From UBA1801 sp035353395 (GTDB lineage: Bacteria > Acidobacteriota > Holophagae > Holophagales > Holophagaceae), in NCBI GenBank assembly GCA_035353395.1, contig DAOPZL010000018.1, forward strand, positions 1-47,042: a stretch of 47,042 nt of DNA, read 5' to 3'. A program made the position numbers and the translations under genes. A model generated the notes under the pieces. It had not been told where the DNA came from. It saw only the letters and a program-made list of their open reading frames with translations, and searched no databases. This document shows, one piece after another, positions 25,247-32,748 of this stretch (position 1 is its first letter; each line of letters starts with the position of its first letter).

Positions 25247-25557
25247 CGCTCCGGGGAGCGGAGGCCGATAAAACGGGCGGTGATCCTCGTTGATCCATTG
25301 TATCGAATCGATCAATCCTGCATTTCCCGTGTCACGCGCATGGCGTCGAAGCCATCCCAGAGGGCGGAAGGACGTCCTCTGGACATGTGCGCAGGGCATT
25401 CCGAGACGGACGTTCGGCCGATTCCGCGGTTATTGTCGAAGTCAACATCCAGTGATGGATGGGAATAACATCGGAATATTATCGTTTGAGCCGAAGTTGA
25501 CCGATTGAAATCCTACCGACCCGTGGGAAAATCTCCCACCATCCAAAGGAGGCATTC
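25247..25557. other. Intergenic region before the CBS-ACT gene
   Basis: 311 bases with no credible gene. A small GC hairpin (cgctc/gagcg) follows the recR stop without a T run. TTGATC (25290-25295) and GATCAA (25310-25315) form an inverted repeat. A TATTAT hexamer near 25478 may be a -10 box without a clear -35. The hairpin at 25523-25539 is listed separately. Confidence 0.45.
25523..25539 (+). promoter_or_regulatory. Small leader hairpin just before a strong ribosome site
   Basis: gtggga (25523-25528) and tcccac (25534-25539) flank a 5-base loop, 7 bases before the AAAGGAGG ribosome site of the CBS-ACT gene. It may stabilise the mRNA end or modulate initiation. Confidence 0.3.
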
Positions 25558-26208
25558 ATGCTCGTTCGAGAACTGATGACGCCCAAGCCTGTCGTCGTCG
25601 CACCTGAAATGCCTGTGCCGGAGGCCCTGAGCCTCATGCGGGGCCGCAAGATCCATCAGCTGCCGGTCGTCGACAACAAGGGGAAGCTGGTCGGCGTCGT
25701 CACGGAACAGGACCTTCTGCATGCATCCGCATCGTCGGTCAGCACCCTGAGCGTCTGGGAACTGCCCACGCTCCTGGCGAAGATCACGGTCGAGATGGTG
25801 ATGGTCAAGAACGTGTATTCCGTGACGGGCGACACCCCGGTGGAAGAAGCGGCCCGCATCATGTCGGACAAGGGCATCGGCTGCCTGCCCGTCGTGGACA
25901 AGGACACGATGATCGGCCTCGTCACCAAGAGCGACCTTTTCCTGGCCTTCATGGAACTCCTGGGTGGCCGCCGGACCGGCGTCCGCATCTGGGCCCAGAC
26001 CCCGGACGCCAAGGGGACGGTGGCCAAGATCACCAACGCCATCGCGGCCGTCTCGGGCAACATCGTGGGCCTGGGGTTCAACGAGATCCGCGACGTCAAG
26101 GGCTCCCGCTGGGAGATCACCCTCAAGGTCCAGGACGTCCCGGCGGACAAGCTGGTGGAAGCCATCAAGCCGATCGTGATCGAGATCAAGGACGTGCGCG
26201 AGAGCTAG
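25558..26208 (+). CDS. Tandem CBS domain protein with C-terminal ACT domain (216 aa)
   Basis: AcuB-like regulatory protein. CBS1 (about residues 1-60: MLVRELMTPKPVVVAPEMPV ... LVGVVTEQDLLHA) and CBS2 (about 78-132: ITVEMVMVKNVYSVTGDTP ... MIGLVTKSDLFLAF) form a Bateman module that normally binds adenosine nucleotides. The C-terminal 75 residues (GVRIWAQTPDAKGTVAKITN ... LKVQDVPADKLVEAI) look like an ACT amino-acid-binding domain. There is no enzyme domain. The ATG at 25558 has a full AAAGGAGG 6 bases upstream, so translation should be efficient. It is monocistronic, ending at a strong hairpin. The effector and target are unknown. Confidence 0.88.
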   Translation: MLVRELMTPKPVVVAPEMPVPEALSLMRGRKIHQLPVVDNKGKLVGVVTEQDLLHASASSVSTLSVWELPTLLAKITVEMVMVKNVYSVTGDTPVEEAARIMSDKGIGCLPVVDKDTMIGLVTKSDLFLAFMELLGGRRTGVRIWAQTPDAKGTVAKITNAIAAVSGNIVGLGFNEIRDVKGSRWEITLKVQDVPADKLVEAIKPIVIEIKDVRES

Positions 26209-26215
26209 TTCTCCC

Positions 26216-26266
26216 GTACTGACGGCAGAAGGCCCCCGCCGGAGCGGGGGCCTTCTGCCGTCGTAC
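26216..26266. terminator. Long hairpin between convergent genes (bidirectional terminator)
   Basis: gacggcagaaggcccccgc (26221-26239) pairs perfectly with gcgggggccttctgccgtc (26244-26262) around a 4-base loop. A further gtac/gtac pair outside extends it with one bulged T. It lies 7 bases after the CBS-ACT stop and 9 bases before the 3' end of the opposing gene. There is no T tract, but the stem is very stable. Confidence 0.75.
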
Positions 26267-26275
26267 CGCGGGGCT

Positions 26276-27175
26276 TCATCTGCCGAATGTCACACGATCC
26301 CCGCCCGCCTGCTGGGCCTCCTTCAGGTTGGAAGCAGCCGTTTCGACGAGGGGCTCGAGGTTCAGGTCGCGGCTGGGGACACGGGTCGCGGTGCCCACGC
26401 TCATGGTGAGGACGCTGGCGGCGGGCGACTTGGCGTGGGGAATGGCCAGGGTCGCCAGTTCCGCCCGCATCCGCTCGGCGACCGAAACCGCTCCCAGGGT
26501 GTCCGTCTCCGGGAGGACGCAGGCGAATCCGTTCCACGCATAGAGGGCGATCAGGTCCCCGGGCCGCTGGGTGGCGTCCTGGAAGGCGGTGGCGATCCGC
26601 TTCAGGCATTCGTCTCCCGCGGTTCGTCCGTAATGCTCGAGGTAGGCGCCGAAGTGGTCCAGTTCCATGATCACCAGCGAGAGAGGGGTCTGGTTGCGGA
26701 AGTTGCGCCGCCACTCGAGGGCCAGGAACTCTTCGAAACGATGGCGGTTGGCGATGCCCGTCACCCCGTCGACGAGCGAGAACCGCCTCAGCGCCTCGAT
26801 GCATCTTCCGAGGTCGATGTAGTTCCGGATGCGGGCCCTGGCGATCTGGGGCTCGACCGGGACCGCGAGATAGTCGCTGATGCCCAGCGCGATCGTGGCC
26901 GCGGCCTCCTGGTCGCTGGCGGCCAGGCCAAGGACCGGGATGCCCGAAGTCCTGGCATCGTTCTTCAGTTGCCGGCAGAACTCGCCGAGGTCCAGGCCGT
27001 TCGCCCGGGTGTCCACGAGGATCAGGGCCGAACCCCCGGAGCGGGCCGTCTCGACGGCTTCCTGCGCACTGCCGGCTTCTTCCAGCGGCTGCTCGTCTCC
27101 CAGGAGCTCACGCAATGTTTCTACGGTCTTGTGGTCGTCGGTGACAGCAAGAAGCGCATGTCTTGCGATATTCAT
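26276..27175 (-). CDS. Receiver protein with degenerate GGDEF domain (299 aa)
   Basis: The N-terminal receiver domain (about residues 5-120) keeps a possible phospho-acceptor D55 (ILVDTRANG) and acidic DD, but the conserved Lys is replaced by V105 (DYLAVP). The C-terminal domain (about 130-299) has the shape of a diguanylate cyclase (LVDGVTGIANRHRF, ELDHFGAYLEHYG, TAGDECL, and SVGTATRVPS). The catalytic GGDEF is instead A213-W-N-G-F217, so c-di-GMP synthesis is not expected. The ATG at 27173-27175 follows GGGGAA. It is probably a signalling or binding protein rather than an enzyme. Confidence 0.85.
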   Translation of the reverse strand: MNIARHALLAVTDDHKTVETLRELLGDEQPLEEAGSAQEAVETARSGGSALILVDTRANGLDLGEFCRQLKNDARTSGIPVLGLAASDQEAAATIALGISDYLAVPVEPQIARARIRNYIDLGRCIEALRRFSLVDGVTGIANRHRFEEFLALEWRRNFRNQTPLSLVIMELDHFGAYLEHYGRTAGDECLKRIATAFQDATQRPGDLIALYAWNGFACVLPETDTLGAVSVAERMRAELATLAIPHAKSPAASVLTMSVGTATRVPSRDLNLEPLVETAASNLKEAQQAGGDRVTFGR

Positions 27176-27281
27176 GGAATTCCCCTGCGTGTGAACGTGG
27201 CATGAGAAAGGTCGTCTGGTATACGAGGTTAGGCCCACCGCCTGGATGGATCAATCTCATGTTCGCGGAAGGGCCGGGACA

Positions 27282-28079
27282 CTACCTGGAATGATCTTCG
27301 CCCCACGGGCACGGATCCCCCATGCCCCATGCCGCCTGGTACCAGACCTCTTCGAGGCAGAGCCCCTGGGGAGGCGCGGTATGCCCGGCGCGCCGCCGGT
27401 CCCGGGCCTCCAGGATGCCCGGAAGGGCGTCGGCGGGAATTCGCCCCTTCCCGATGTCCACGAGCGTCCCGGTCATGATCCGGACCTGGTGCATGAGGAA
27501 GCGGTTCCCCTCGAAGATGAGGTCCAGGCCGGAGCCCCCGGCTTCCATCCGGATGGCGTGGATCACCCGGATGGGCGATTCGGCGGCGCACTCCTGGTGC
27601 CGGAAGCTGGAGAAGTCATGTTCGCCGACCAGGCACTGGGCGGCCTCGAACATGGTCTTCCGGTCGAGCGGTTCCGAGCCGTACACGTGCCAGCGCCGCC
27701 CCCTCGAGAACGGATCCTCCGCCGGGCCCTCCTGGAGGCCGTAGACATAGCGCTTGGCGACGGCATGATGCCTGGGGAAGAATCCCTCGGGCGCGGGCCG
27801 CGCGGCCATCACGCGGGCCTCCGGAGGCAGGTGCGCGTTCAGGGCCGCCAGCAGGCGGTAGGGGATCCAGGGCTTCCGGGTTTCGACGAGCACCCCCTGG
27901 GCGCGCGCGTGGACGCCTGCGTCCGTGCGGCCCGTTCCCTGGGGCATGGGCGCCTCCGGATCGAGGGCGCGCAGCGCCCGCCAGAGTTCTCCCTGGACGC
28001 TTCGCAAGCGGGACTGGATCTGCCAGCCGTGGAATTCCGTGCCGACGTAGGCGAGGCGCAGGAAATAGGGGAAGGTCAT
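27282..28079 (-). CDS. truA: tRNA pseudouridine(38-40) synthase TruA (265 aa)
   Basis: Modifies U38-U40 in the tRNA anticodon arm. The catalytic Asp lies in GTGRTDAGVHA (about residue 53). LRLAYVGTEFHGWQ at the start, KRYVY, HDFSSFR and FLMHQVRIMTGTLV are the other family motifs. Length is normal. The ATG at 28077-28079 begins MTFPYFLRLAY. It lies 106 bases upstream of the receiver/GGDEF gene on the same strand, so cotranscription is possible. Confidence 0.95.
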   Translation of the reverse strand: MTFPYFLRLAYVGTEFHGWQIQSRLRSVQGELWRALRALDPEAPMPQGTGRTDAGVHARAQGVLVETRKPWIPYRLLAALNAHLPPEARVMAARPAPEGFFPRHHAVAKRYVYGLQEGPAEDPFSRGRRWHVYGSEPLDRKTMFEAAQCLVGEHDFSSFRHQECAAESPIRVIHAIRMEAGGSGLDLIFEGNRFLMHQVRIMTGTLVDIGKGRIPADALPGILEARDRRRAGHTAPPQGLCLEEVWYQAAWGMGDPCPWGEDHSR

Positions 28080-28473
28080 GGGAGCAATTCTATGCCCTTT
28101 TGAGCGTCTTCCTGCCCAGGTCGTGGTTCGAGCATGGTACCCGTTGCATTCTGGCCCGGCAAGGCCCCCGGAACGCCCAGGTGGCGGTCATCTACATAAT
28201 TGGCTCGGGTTACAACTCAACTCACCAGCCGCTTTCAGGGGGGGCGGGCTCCATAGATTCCACGCTGAAGCGAATCTCGAAACTTTTTTTTTCTGAAAGC
28301 CTTGACTCCACTGCATCTCCGACCTACTCTGCATACAGTTTAGTTCCCACCTAGAATCCACAAGGGTTTCGGGGGTTTTTACTCTTGAAAGGCAAGTGAA
28401 AACGGGTATCTCTTTCGCGAGGTACACCATCTTCCAAACCCGGGGATGCTAATCCCCATTTATGGAGGTTTTC
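28080..28473. other. Divergent intergenic region between truA and the HU gene
   Basis: 394 bases, less GC-rich than the surroundings, with runs such as cttttttttt around 28284. No protein-like frame is seen. It carries the HU promoter candidate at 28302-28330 and a leader of about 135 bases before the HU start. Nothing resembling a known riboswitch was recognised. Confidence 0.5.
28302..28330 (+). promoter_or_regulatory. Candidate sigma-70 promoter of the HU gene
   Basis: TTGACT (28302-28307; 5 of 6) followed after 17 bases by TACTCT (28325-28330; 3 of 6), in an AT-rich stretch. The predicted leader is about 135 bases long. Confidence 0.4.
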
Positions 28474-28770
28474 ATGAACAAGGCTGAACTGATCGCCGCC
28501 ATCGCCGAAAAGGCCGACATCAACAAGTCCAAGGCCGCTGCTGCCCTCGATCAGGTCATCTGCAGCGTGTCCGGCGCCCTCCGCGCCGGCGACAAGGTCA
28601 CCCTCGTGGGCTTCGGCACCTTCTCGGTCGCCACCCGCGGACCTCGCACGGGCCGCAATCCCCGCGATGGCCAGAAGATCAAGATCGCAGCCAAGAAGGT
28701 CGCCAAGTTCAAGCCCGGCAAGAAGCTCGCCGACGAAGTGAACGGCAAGGGCGGCAAGAAGAAGAAGTAG
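28474..28770 (+). CDS. HU family DNA-binding protein (98 aa)
   Basis: Histone-like protein that bends and packs DNA. It has the complete HU fold: MNKAELIAAIAEKADINKSK at the start, KVTLVGFGTFSVATRGPRTG, and the RNPRDGQKIKIAAKKVAKFK arm with the conserved RNP. The C-terminus adds a short Lys/Gly tail (NGKGGKKKK). I chose the ATG at 28474, with GGAGG 6 bases upstream; one 4 codons earlier has no ribosome site. A good terminator follows at 28791. Confidence 0.95.
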   Translation: MNKAELIAAIAEKADINKSKAAAALDQVICSVSGALRAGDKVTLVGFGTFSVATRGPRTGRNPRDGQKIKIAAKKVAKFKPGKKLADEVNGKGGKKKK

Positions 28771-28790
28771 ACTGGTTCATCCTGCATGGA

Positions 28791-28820
28791 AAGCGGTCCA
28801 TTTGCCTGGGCCGCTTTTTT
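28791..28820 (+). terminator. Intrinsic terminator after the HU gene
   Basis: aagcggtcc (28791-28799) pairs with gggccgctt (28808-28816) with one G-U pair around an 8-base loop, followed by a run of six T ending at 28820. Confidence 0.85.
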
Positions 28821-29086
28821 ATGTGGCCCGATAGGATTTTCCGGATCTGGGAATTTCCCTTCCATGGGAGGCGCATCGTCACCTTCTCCGGCAGCACCCG
28901 CAAACAGACGATTAATCTGATCCGGCCGGGAAGCGCCCGCCGCCCCTCCTCCAGCGGTACCGGGGACGATCGCCGGCCCTAAATCCCGGTCCCAGGGGGC
29001 TCCGGGTCCTGGAGCGGGACGGCGCGGGTCGATACTCACCCCTTTCGCTGTCGATGCCGATGGAAGAAGGGTTGAAGAGGACCCAC
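28821..29086. other. Intergenic region before fliL
   Basis: About 266 bases after the HU terminator with no convincing gene. I looked for sigma-28 (TAAA-N15-GCCGATAA) and sigma-54 (TGGCAC-N5-TTGC) motifs. Only a partial GCCGATGG at 29057-29064 was seen, without a matching -35. Confidence 0.4.
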
Positions 29087-29692
29087 ATGGCCGAGCAGGA
29101 ACCCCAGGAGAAAAAACCGAAAGCGAAGATGAAGCCGAAACTGAAGAAACTCATCATCGTCGTCGGAGGTGGACTGCTGGTCCTGGCCCTTCTGGGCGGC
29201 GGCGGATACTACGGATGGAACAAGTGGCAGGCGCACAAGGCGGCCAAGGCCGCCGCCGCCCAGCCGGGAGCCGCGGCCGCCGCGGAAGCCGAGGAGGAGG
29301 AGGAACCCTCCGAGGAAGAGGGCGGGAACAGTCCCGTCCTCATCTACAAGAACAACGTGAACGTCGAAGGGATGAAGAACGCCTACCTGGTCGTCGAGTT
29401 CAACCTCCTCTTCCGCGACAACGAACTGGGGCGACTGGTGACCAGCGACAAGCCGACCCCGGAGAACAGCATCATGCGCGCGATCATCCTGGACGCCATC
29501 TCGGGGAAAAGCATGGACGAGATATCCGACGTGGAGTCGAGGGAGGTCATCCGCCAGGACATCCTCGACCGGCTGAACGAGCGGTTCGCTCCGAAACCGC
29601 CCAAGCCGGGCGAGGAAAAGAAGGAAGGCCCCAAGAAACCCAAGCGGCCCGTCAAGGATGTCCTGGTCGTCGCCTGGGCCATCGCCCAGTAA
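29087..29692 (+). CDS. fliL: FliL-like flagellar basal body-associated protein (201 aa)
   Basis: Membrane protein that surrounds the stators of the flagellar motor. A short Lys-rich cytoplasmic start is followed by one membrane segment (KLIIVVGGGLLVLALLGGGGYYG), an Ala/Glu-rich linker and the periplasmic domain. That domain has YLVVEFNLLFRD, SIMRAIILDAISGKS and the ending VLVVAWAIAQ, the FliL pattern. The ATG at 29087 has GAGG 7 bases upstream; an ATG 11 codons earlier is less well supported. fliN follows, with its own sigma-54-type promoter between. Confidence 0.82.
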   Translation: MAEQEPQEKKPKAKMKPKLKKLIIVVGGGLLVLALLGGGGYYGWNKWQAHKAAKAAAAQPGAAAAAEAEEEEEPSEEEGGNSPVLIYKNNVNVEGMKNAYLVVEFNLLFRDNELGRLVTSDKPTPENSIMRAIILDAISGKSMDEISDVESREVIRQDILDRLNERFAPKPPKPGEEKKEGPKKPKRPVKDVLVVAWAIAQ

Positions 29693-29732
29693 GTCTCCTG
29701 CCGCATGGAAGGGTTTCGAGGGGGCCGGGGGA

Positions 29733-29747
29733 TGGCACGAGGGTTGC
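29733..29747 (+). promoter_or_regulatory. Sigma-54-type promoter of fliN
   Basis: tggcacgagggttgc matches the sigma-54 (RpoN) consensus TGGCAC-N5-TTGC at every defined position and is followed by tgctaaaaaa. It lies about 70 bases before the fliN start, in the intergenic space after fliL. Sigma-54 control of middle flagellar genes is well known in other bacteria. Confidence 0.75.
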
Positions 29748-29816
29748 TAAAAAAACGAACCGGGTCCACATTCTGACCAGCGGGTCATCCTTTCGCCCCT
29801 GCCTTCGAGGTTGCAC

Positions 29817-30125
29817 TTGTCTCCCAAACGCTCCGATCGGCTGGACACGGATCGCGTGGTCACCTTCGAACACGTGATCGGCGACCTGATGCCGTTCATC
29901 GACACGCCCTTCAAGCTGGAGATCCAGCTGGGCCAGACGCGGATGACGATCCGCGATCTTCTGGACCTCGAAGTCGGATCCGTCGTCGAACTCAAGAAGA
30001 GCGCCGGCGAGCCCATGGACGTGATCACCAAGGGGCGGTCCCTGATGCGGGGCGAGGTGACGGTCCTGGAAGACACCCTGGGGTTGCGGATCGTGGAGAT
30101 CGTGGACCCGACCCGGAAGGTCTAG
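29817..30125 (+). CDS. fliN: FliN-type flagellar motor switch protein (102 aa)
   Basis: C-ring component of the flagellar motor. The SpoA (surface presentation of antigens) domain covers about residues 25-100, with the family landmarks PFKLEIQLGQTRMTIRDLLDL, GSVVELKKSAGEPMDV and LGLRIVEIVDP. The start is a TTG: the one at 29817 has GAGG 6 bases upstream, while another at 29811 touches the GAGG. The preceding sigma-54-type promoter supports a flagellar role. FliM was not found in the window. Confidence 0.85.
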   Translation: MSPKRSDRLDTDRVVTFEHVIGDLMPFIDTPFKLEIQLGQTRMTIRDLLDLEVGSVVELKKSAGEPMDVITKGRSLMRGEVTVLEDTLGLRIVEIVDPTRKV

Positions 30126-30201
30126 GCATGACCCAAGCCTGCGGCCAGCCGCCCTTTCCTGCCTTTTCCCCAGGGGGAGGGGGACCGCTGCCGGTGACGG
30201 C

Positions 30202-31404
30202 ATGAAGGTCATCGAGGGCAGAGGCCATCTCATCCGTTTCTGCGAAGATTCGCCCTTCGTGGGCTGGATCACCGCCCGCCAGCTGGAGGCCCACTTCCCC
30301 ATCCAGTCCGCGCCCTGGATGACCCTCCAGGCCCTGGCGGACATGGTCCGGCTGATGCCGGGCGGCCTCGCCGTCCTCTGGGACCTGCCGCATCCGTCCC
30401 TGGCCCATCTTCCCTACGATGTCCGGGCCGGTTTCTGGGGTGCCCTGGGACACCTGCCCGGCCTGACCCTCCACACCCGGGAGGAGTCCTTCGCGGAATA
30501 TCTCGAGGGCCCCATCCAGGGCTGGTTCCATGGCCCTCGTCCCCCCTCGGGAGCCATGGGGCAGGCTTGGCGGAAGGGCTGGATCGGCTGGGTCCCCGAA
30601 AGGGGTTCAGCCTGGTCCCTTCCCGGGATCGGGGCGGCCGAAGGCCCGCCGGAGGCTCCCGAGGAGATCCCCGTGGGAGGCCACTGGGGCGAGCTGGTCC
30701 TTCCCCTGGGGGCCTTGAGGGAGGTGAAGGCGGAGGATGTCGTGCCCCAGCTCGGGGACATCCAGGCCGGCATCGAGCGGAACCTGAGCCTGCGGATGAG
30801 CGCGCACGCCTGGCCCGCCGCCTATCCCTTCCAGCGCCGCCGGACCGGGTGGCGCATCGCATGCCTTGGGGGGCGCGAATACCAGCTGGCCAGCGGGCTC
30901 TGGGAGGAGGCTGCCGAGCGGCTCGGGACGTTCGTGGCGGAGGCGTCCAGGATCCTGAAGTGTCCGGTCCACCTGGGTTCCTGCCACGACCCCGGGGCCG
31001 CCAGCCTGCTCGGGCACCAGGCCATGCGGGACGGCCATTCCTGGCGCTACAGCCTGGCCATTCCGCCGGCCAGCCCGACCTTCACGCCGGGCATCGCGTC
31101 GGATCCGAGGGAACCTGCTCCCCTGGAATCCCGGGTGCTCTTCCCGGAGGCGCTGGCTCCCCTGTTCTCGCATCCTCCCGTCGCCCTGCTCCGGTTGCCG
31201 AACATCCCGCAGGAGGCCCCCGTGGCGGCCTTCCTCCGCGGCGTGGACCCGGTGCCGGCCATCCGCTGGCTCCCGCCGGAAATGCCGCCTCCCGGACCCT
31301 TCTCGCAGGAGCGTCCCTGGGCGCCTTCCTCGGCCTTCGCGCCCCTGGCCGATGTCACTCAGGCCCTCCAGCCCGGGTTGTTCGACGCGCTCGAGACTTC
31401 CTAG
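30202..31404 (+). CDS. Unrecognised protein (400 aa) downstream of fliN
   Basis: I do not recognise a family. The protein is soluble in appearance, without a signal peptide or membrane segment, and rich in Pro, Gly and Trp. A Pro-rich linker (about residues 150-165) separates an N-terminal part (MKVIEGRGHLIRFCEDSPFV) from a middle part (ELVLPLGALREVKAEDVVPQ and RTGWRIACLGGREYQLA). The C-terminal third is again Pro-rich. The ATG at 30202 is preceded by a GGGGGAGGGGG tract about 20 bases upstream and no closer ribosome site. It lies 76 bases after fliN and 62 before a LytTR regulator on the same strand, so a flagellar or signalling role is possible but not shown. Confidence 0.7.
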   Translation: MKVIEGRGHLIRFCEDSPFVGWITARQLEAHFPIQSAPWMTLQALADMVRLMPGGLAVLWDLPHPSLAHLPYDVRAGFWGALGHLPGLTLHTREESFAEYLEGPIQGWFHGPRPPSGAMGQAWRKGWIGWVPERGSAWSLPGIGAAEGPPEAPEEIPVGGHWGELVLPLGALREVKAEDVVPQLGDIQAGIERNLSLRMSAHAWPAAYPFQRRRTGWRIACLGGREYQLASGLWEEAAERLGTFVAEASRILKCPVHLGSCHDPGAASLLGHQAMRDGHSWRYSLAIPPASPTFTPGIASDPREPAPLESRVLFPEALAPLFSHPPVALLRLPNIPQEAPVAAFLRGVDPVPAIRWLPPEMPPPGPFSQERPWAPSSAFAPLADVTQALQPGLFDALETS

Positions 31405-31466
31405 GGCGCCTAGGAGCCGCCTCCGGAAGGGGGTCATCGTGGATATGCTGTTCCCAGGCACCCTTC

Positions 31467-32204
31467 ATGAAGAAAACCGAGGACAACAGGCTCCATGTGG
31501 TCATCGCGGACGATGAGCCGCTGGCCTTGCTGCGCCTCGCGCGCGGGTTGGAGCAGGCGGGCTGCGTGGTGACCGCGCGGTTCCAGGACGGCGCCTCCCT
31601 GGTCGAATGGCTGCAGCAGAATCCCCTTCCGGACGCCCTCTTCGTGGACGTGAAGATGCCGGGCGCCACGGGCCTCGAGATCCTGGCCGAGTTCCAGGAC
31701 CGCCTGCCGATCGTGCTGGTGACCAGCGGAGCCGAATTCGCGGTGCCGGCCTTCGATTTCTCCGCGACCGACTTCCTGCTGAAGCCCGTGACCCCCGAGC
31801 GGCTCCAGAAGGCGCTGGGACGGATCGGGAAGGGACTGGACGAGCGGAGGGCCTGGACGCACCCGACCCCCCTCGCCAAGATCCCCGTGATCGCCGGGAA
31901 CGGGATGGTGCTGCTGGAGACGGCGAAGATCAGCCACTTCGAGCTGGAGGATGGCCAGGTCTGGGCCTGCGCTTCGGGAAGCCGGTTCCAGACCCGCTGG
32001 CGTTCCCTGGCGCAAGCGGAGGCGGCCCTGCCGGCCATCGCGGTCGTCCGTCTCAACCGCAACATCATGGTCCGGCCCGAGGCCGTGCGGGGATTCCGCG
32101 TGCTGTCCTTCGGCAGGCGGATGATCCTCCTGAACGACGGCAAGGAATACGTGGCCAGCCGCCGGGGCAGCCAGGCCCTGGAATCGGCCCTCGGCCTGGG
32201 GTGA
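31467..32204 (+). CDS. LytTR family response regulator (245 aa)
   Basis: Two-component regulator with an N-terminal receiver (about residues 10-125) and a C-terminal LytTR DNA-binding domain (about 145-240). The phospho-acceptor is D61 (LFVDVKMPG), with the acidic pair DD (IADDEP) and the Lys in FLLKPVTPER intact, so it should be phosphorylated normally. LytTR features include a recognisable VVRLNRNIMVRPEAVRGF. The ATG at 31467 begins MKKTEDNRLH. No histidine kinase is next to it; its partner must lie elsewhere. Confidence 0.88.
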   Translation: MKKTEDNRLHVVIADDEPLALLRLARGLEQAGCVVTARFQDGASLVEWLQQNPLPDALFVDVKMPGATGLEILAEFQDRLPIVLVTSGAEFAVPAFDFSATDFLLKPVTPERLQKALGRIGKGLDERRAWTHPTPLAKIPVIAGNGMVLLETAKISHFELEDGQVWACASGSRFQTRWRSLAQAEAALPAIAVVRLNRNIMVRPEAVRGFRVLSFGRRMILLNDGKEYVASRRGSQALESALGLG

Positions 32205-32346
32205 CGGCGCCTCTGGGGCTCCCAGGGGGCGTTCCCGGACGGAATGTGTCAGTCCCGGCCGGAAATCTGCCGTTCAGGCCCGGACGCCGTGAATGGACCC
32301 AGAATTGATGCCGGGAACACACCACGGCCCCGGGGGCCATCCATCC

Positions 32347-32724
32347 ATGAAACGAAACGGCAACCATCGAGGCCGCGCGCTGCTGGTCGGCAGCGAGGCG
32401 GAGCTCCGCCGCACGATCTCCCGCTACCTGCAGCTGCACGGACTGGAGGTCGTCGAGGCCGGAACGCTCCAGGAGGCCGAAGGATGCCTCGCGGACACCG
32501 GCGACTTCGACCTGCTGGTGACGGAGCTGATGACTGCCGAGAACGAAGGATGGCCCGAATGGAAGCGCGTGGTGAGCTGGAATCCCAGGATCTCCCTGCT
32601 GCTCCACGGCACGCATGTCGACGAATGGGACAGGACCAGGGGGAAGATCGGCCGGAACGCGATCTTCATCGGCCGGCCGTTCTCGCTGTCCGATTTCCAC
32701 TGGGTCCTGCAGCAGGTGCTCTGA
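32347..32724 (+). CDS. Degenerate stand-alone receiver domain protein (125 aa)
   Basis: The whole protein is a receiver-like fold (RALLVGSEAELRRTISRYLQ ... ISLLLHGTH ... FIGRPFSLSDFHWVL). Every phosphorylation residue is changed: the acidic pair reads GS, the phospho-acceptor Asp is E60 (LVTELM), and the conserved Lys is R110 (GRPF). It therefore probably works without phosphorylation. I prefer the ATG at 32347; another at 32293 would add 18 residues. It follows the LytTR regulator after 142 bases and is convergent with a GAPDH homologue. Confidence 0.75.
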   Translation: MKRNGNHRGRALLVGSEAELRRTISRYLQLHGLEVVEAGTLQEAEGCLADTGDFDLLVTELMTAENEGWPEWKRVVSWNPRISLLLHGTHVDEWDRTRGKIGRNAIFIGRPFSLSDFHWVLQQVL

Positions 32725-32748
32725 GGACGGACCTGCGGTGCGGCGGGA

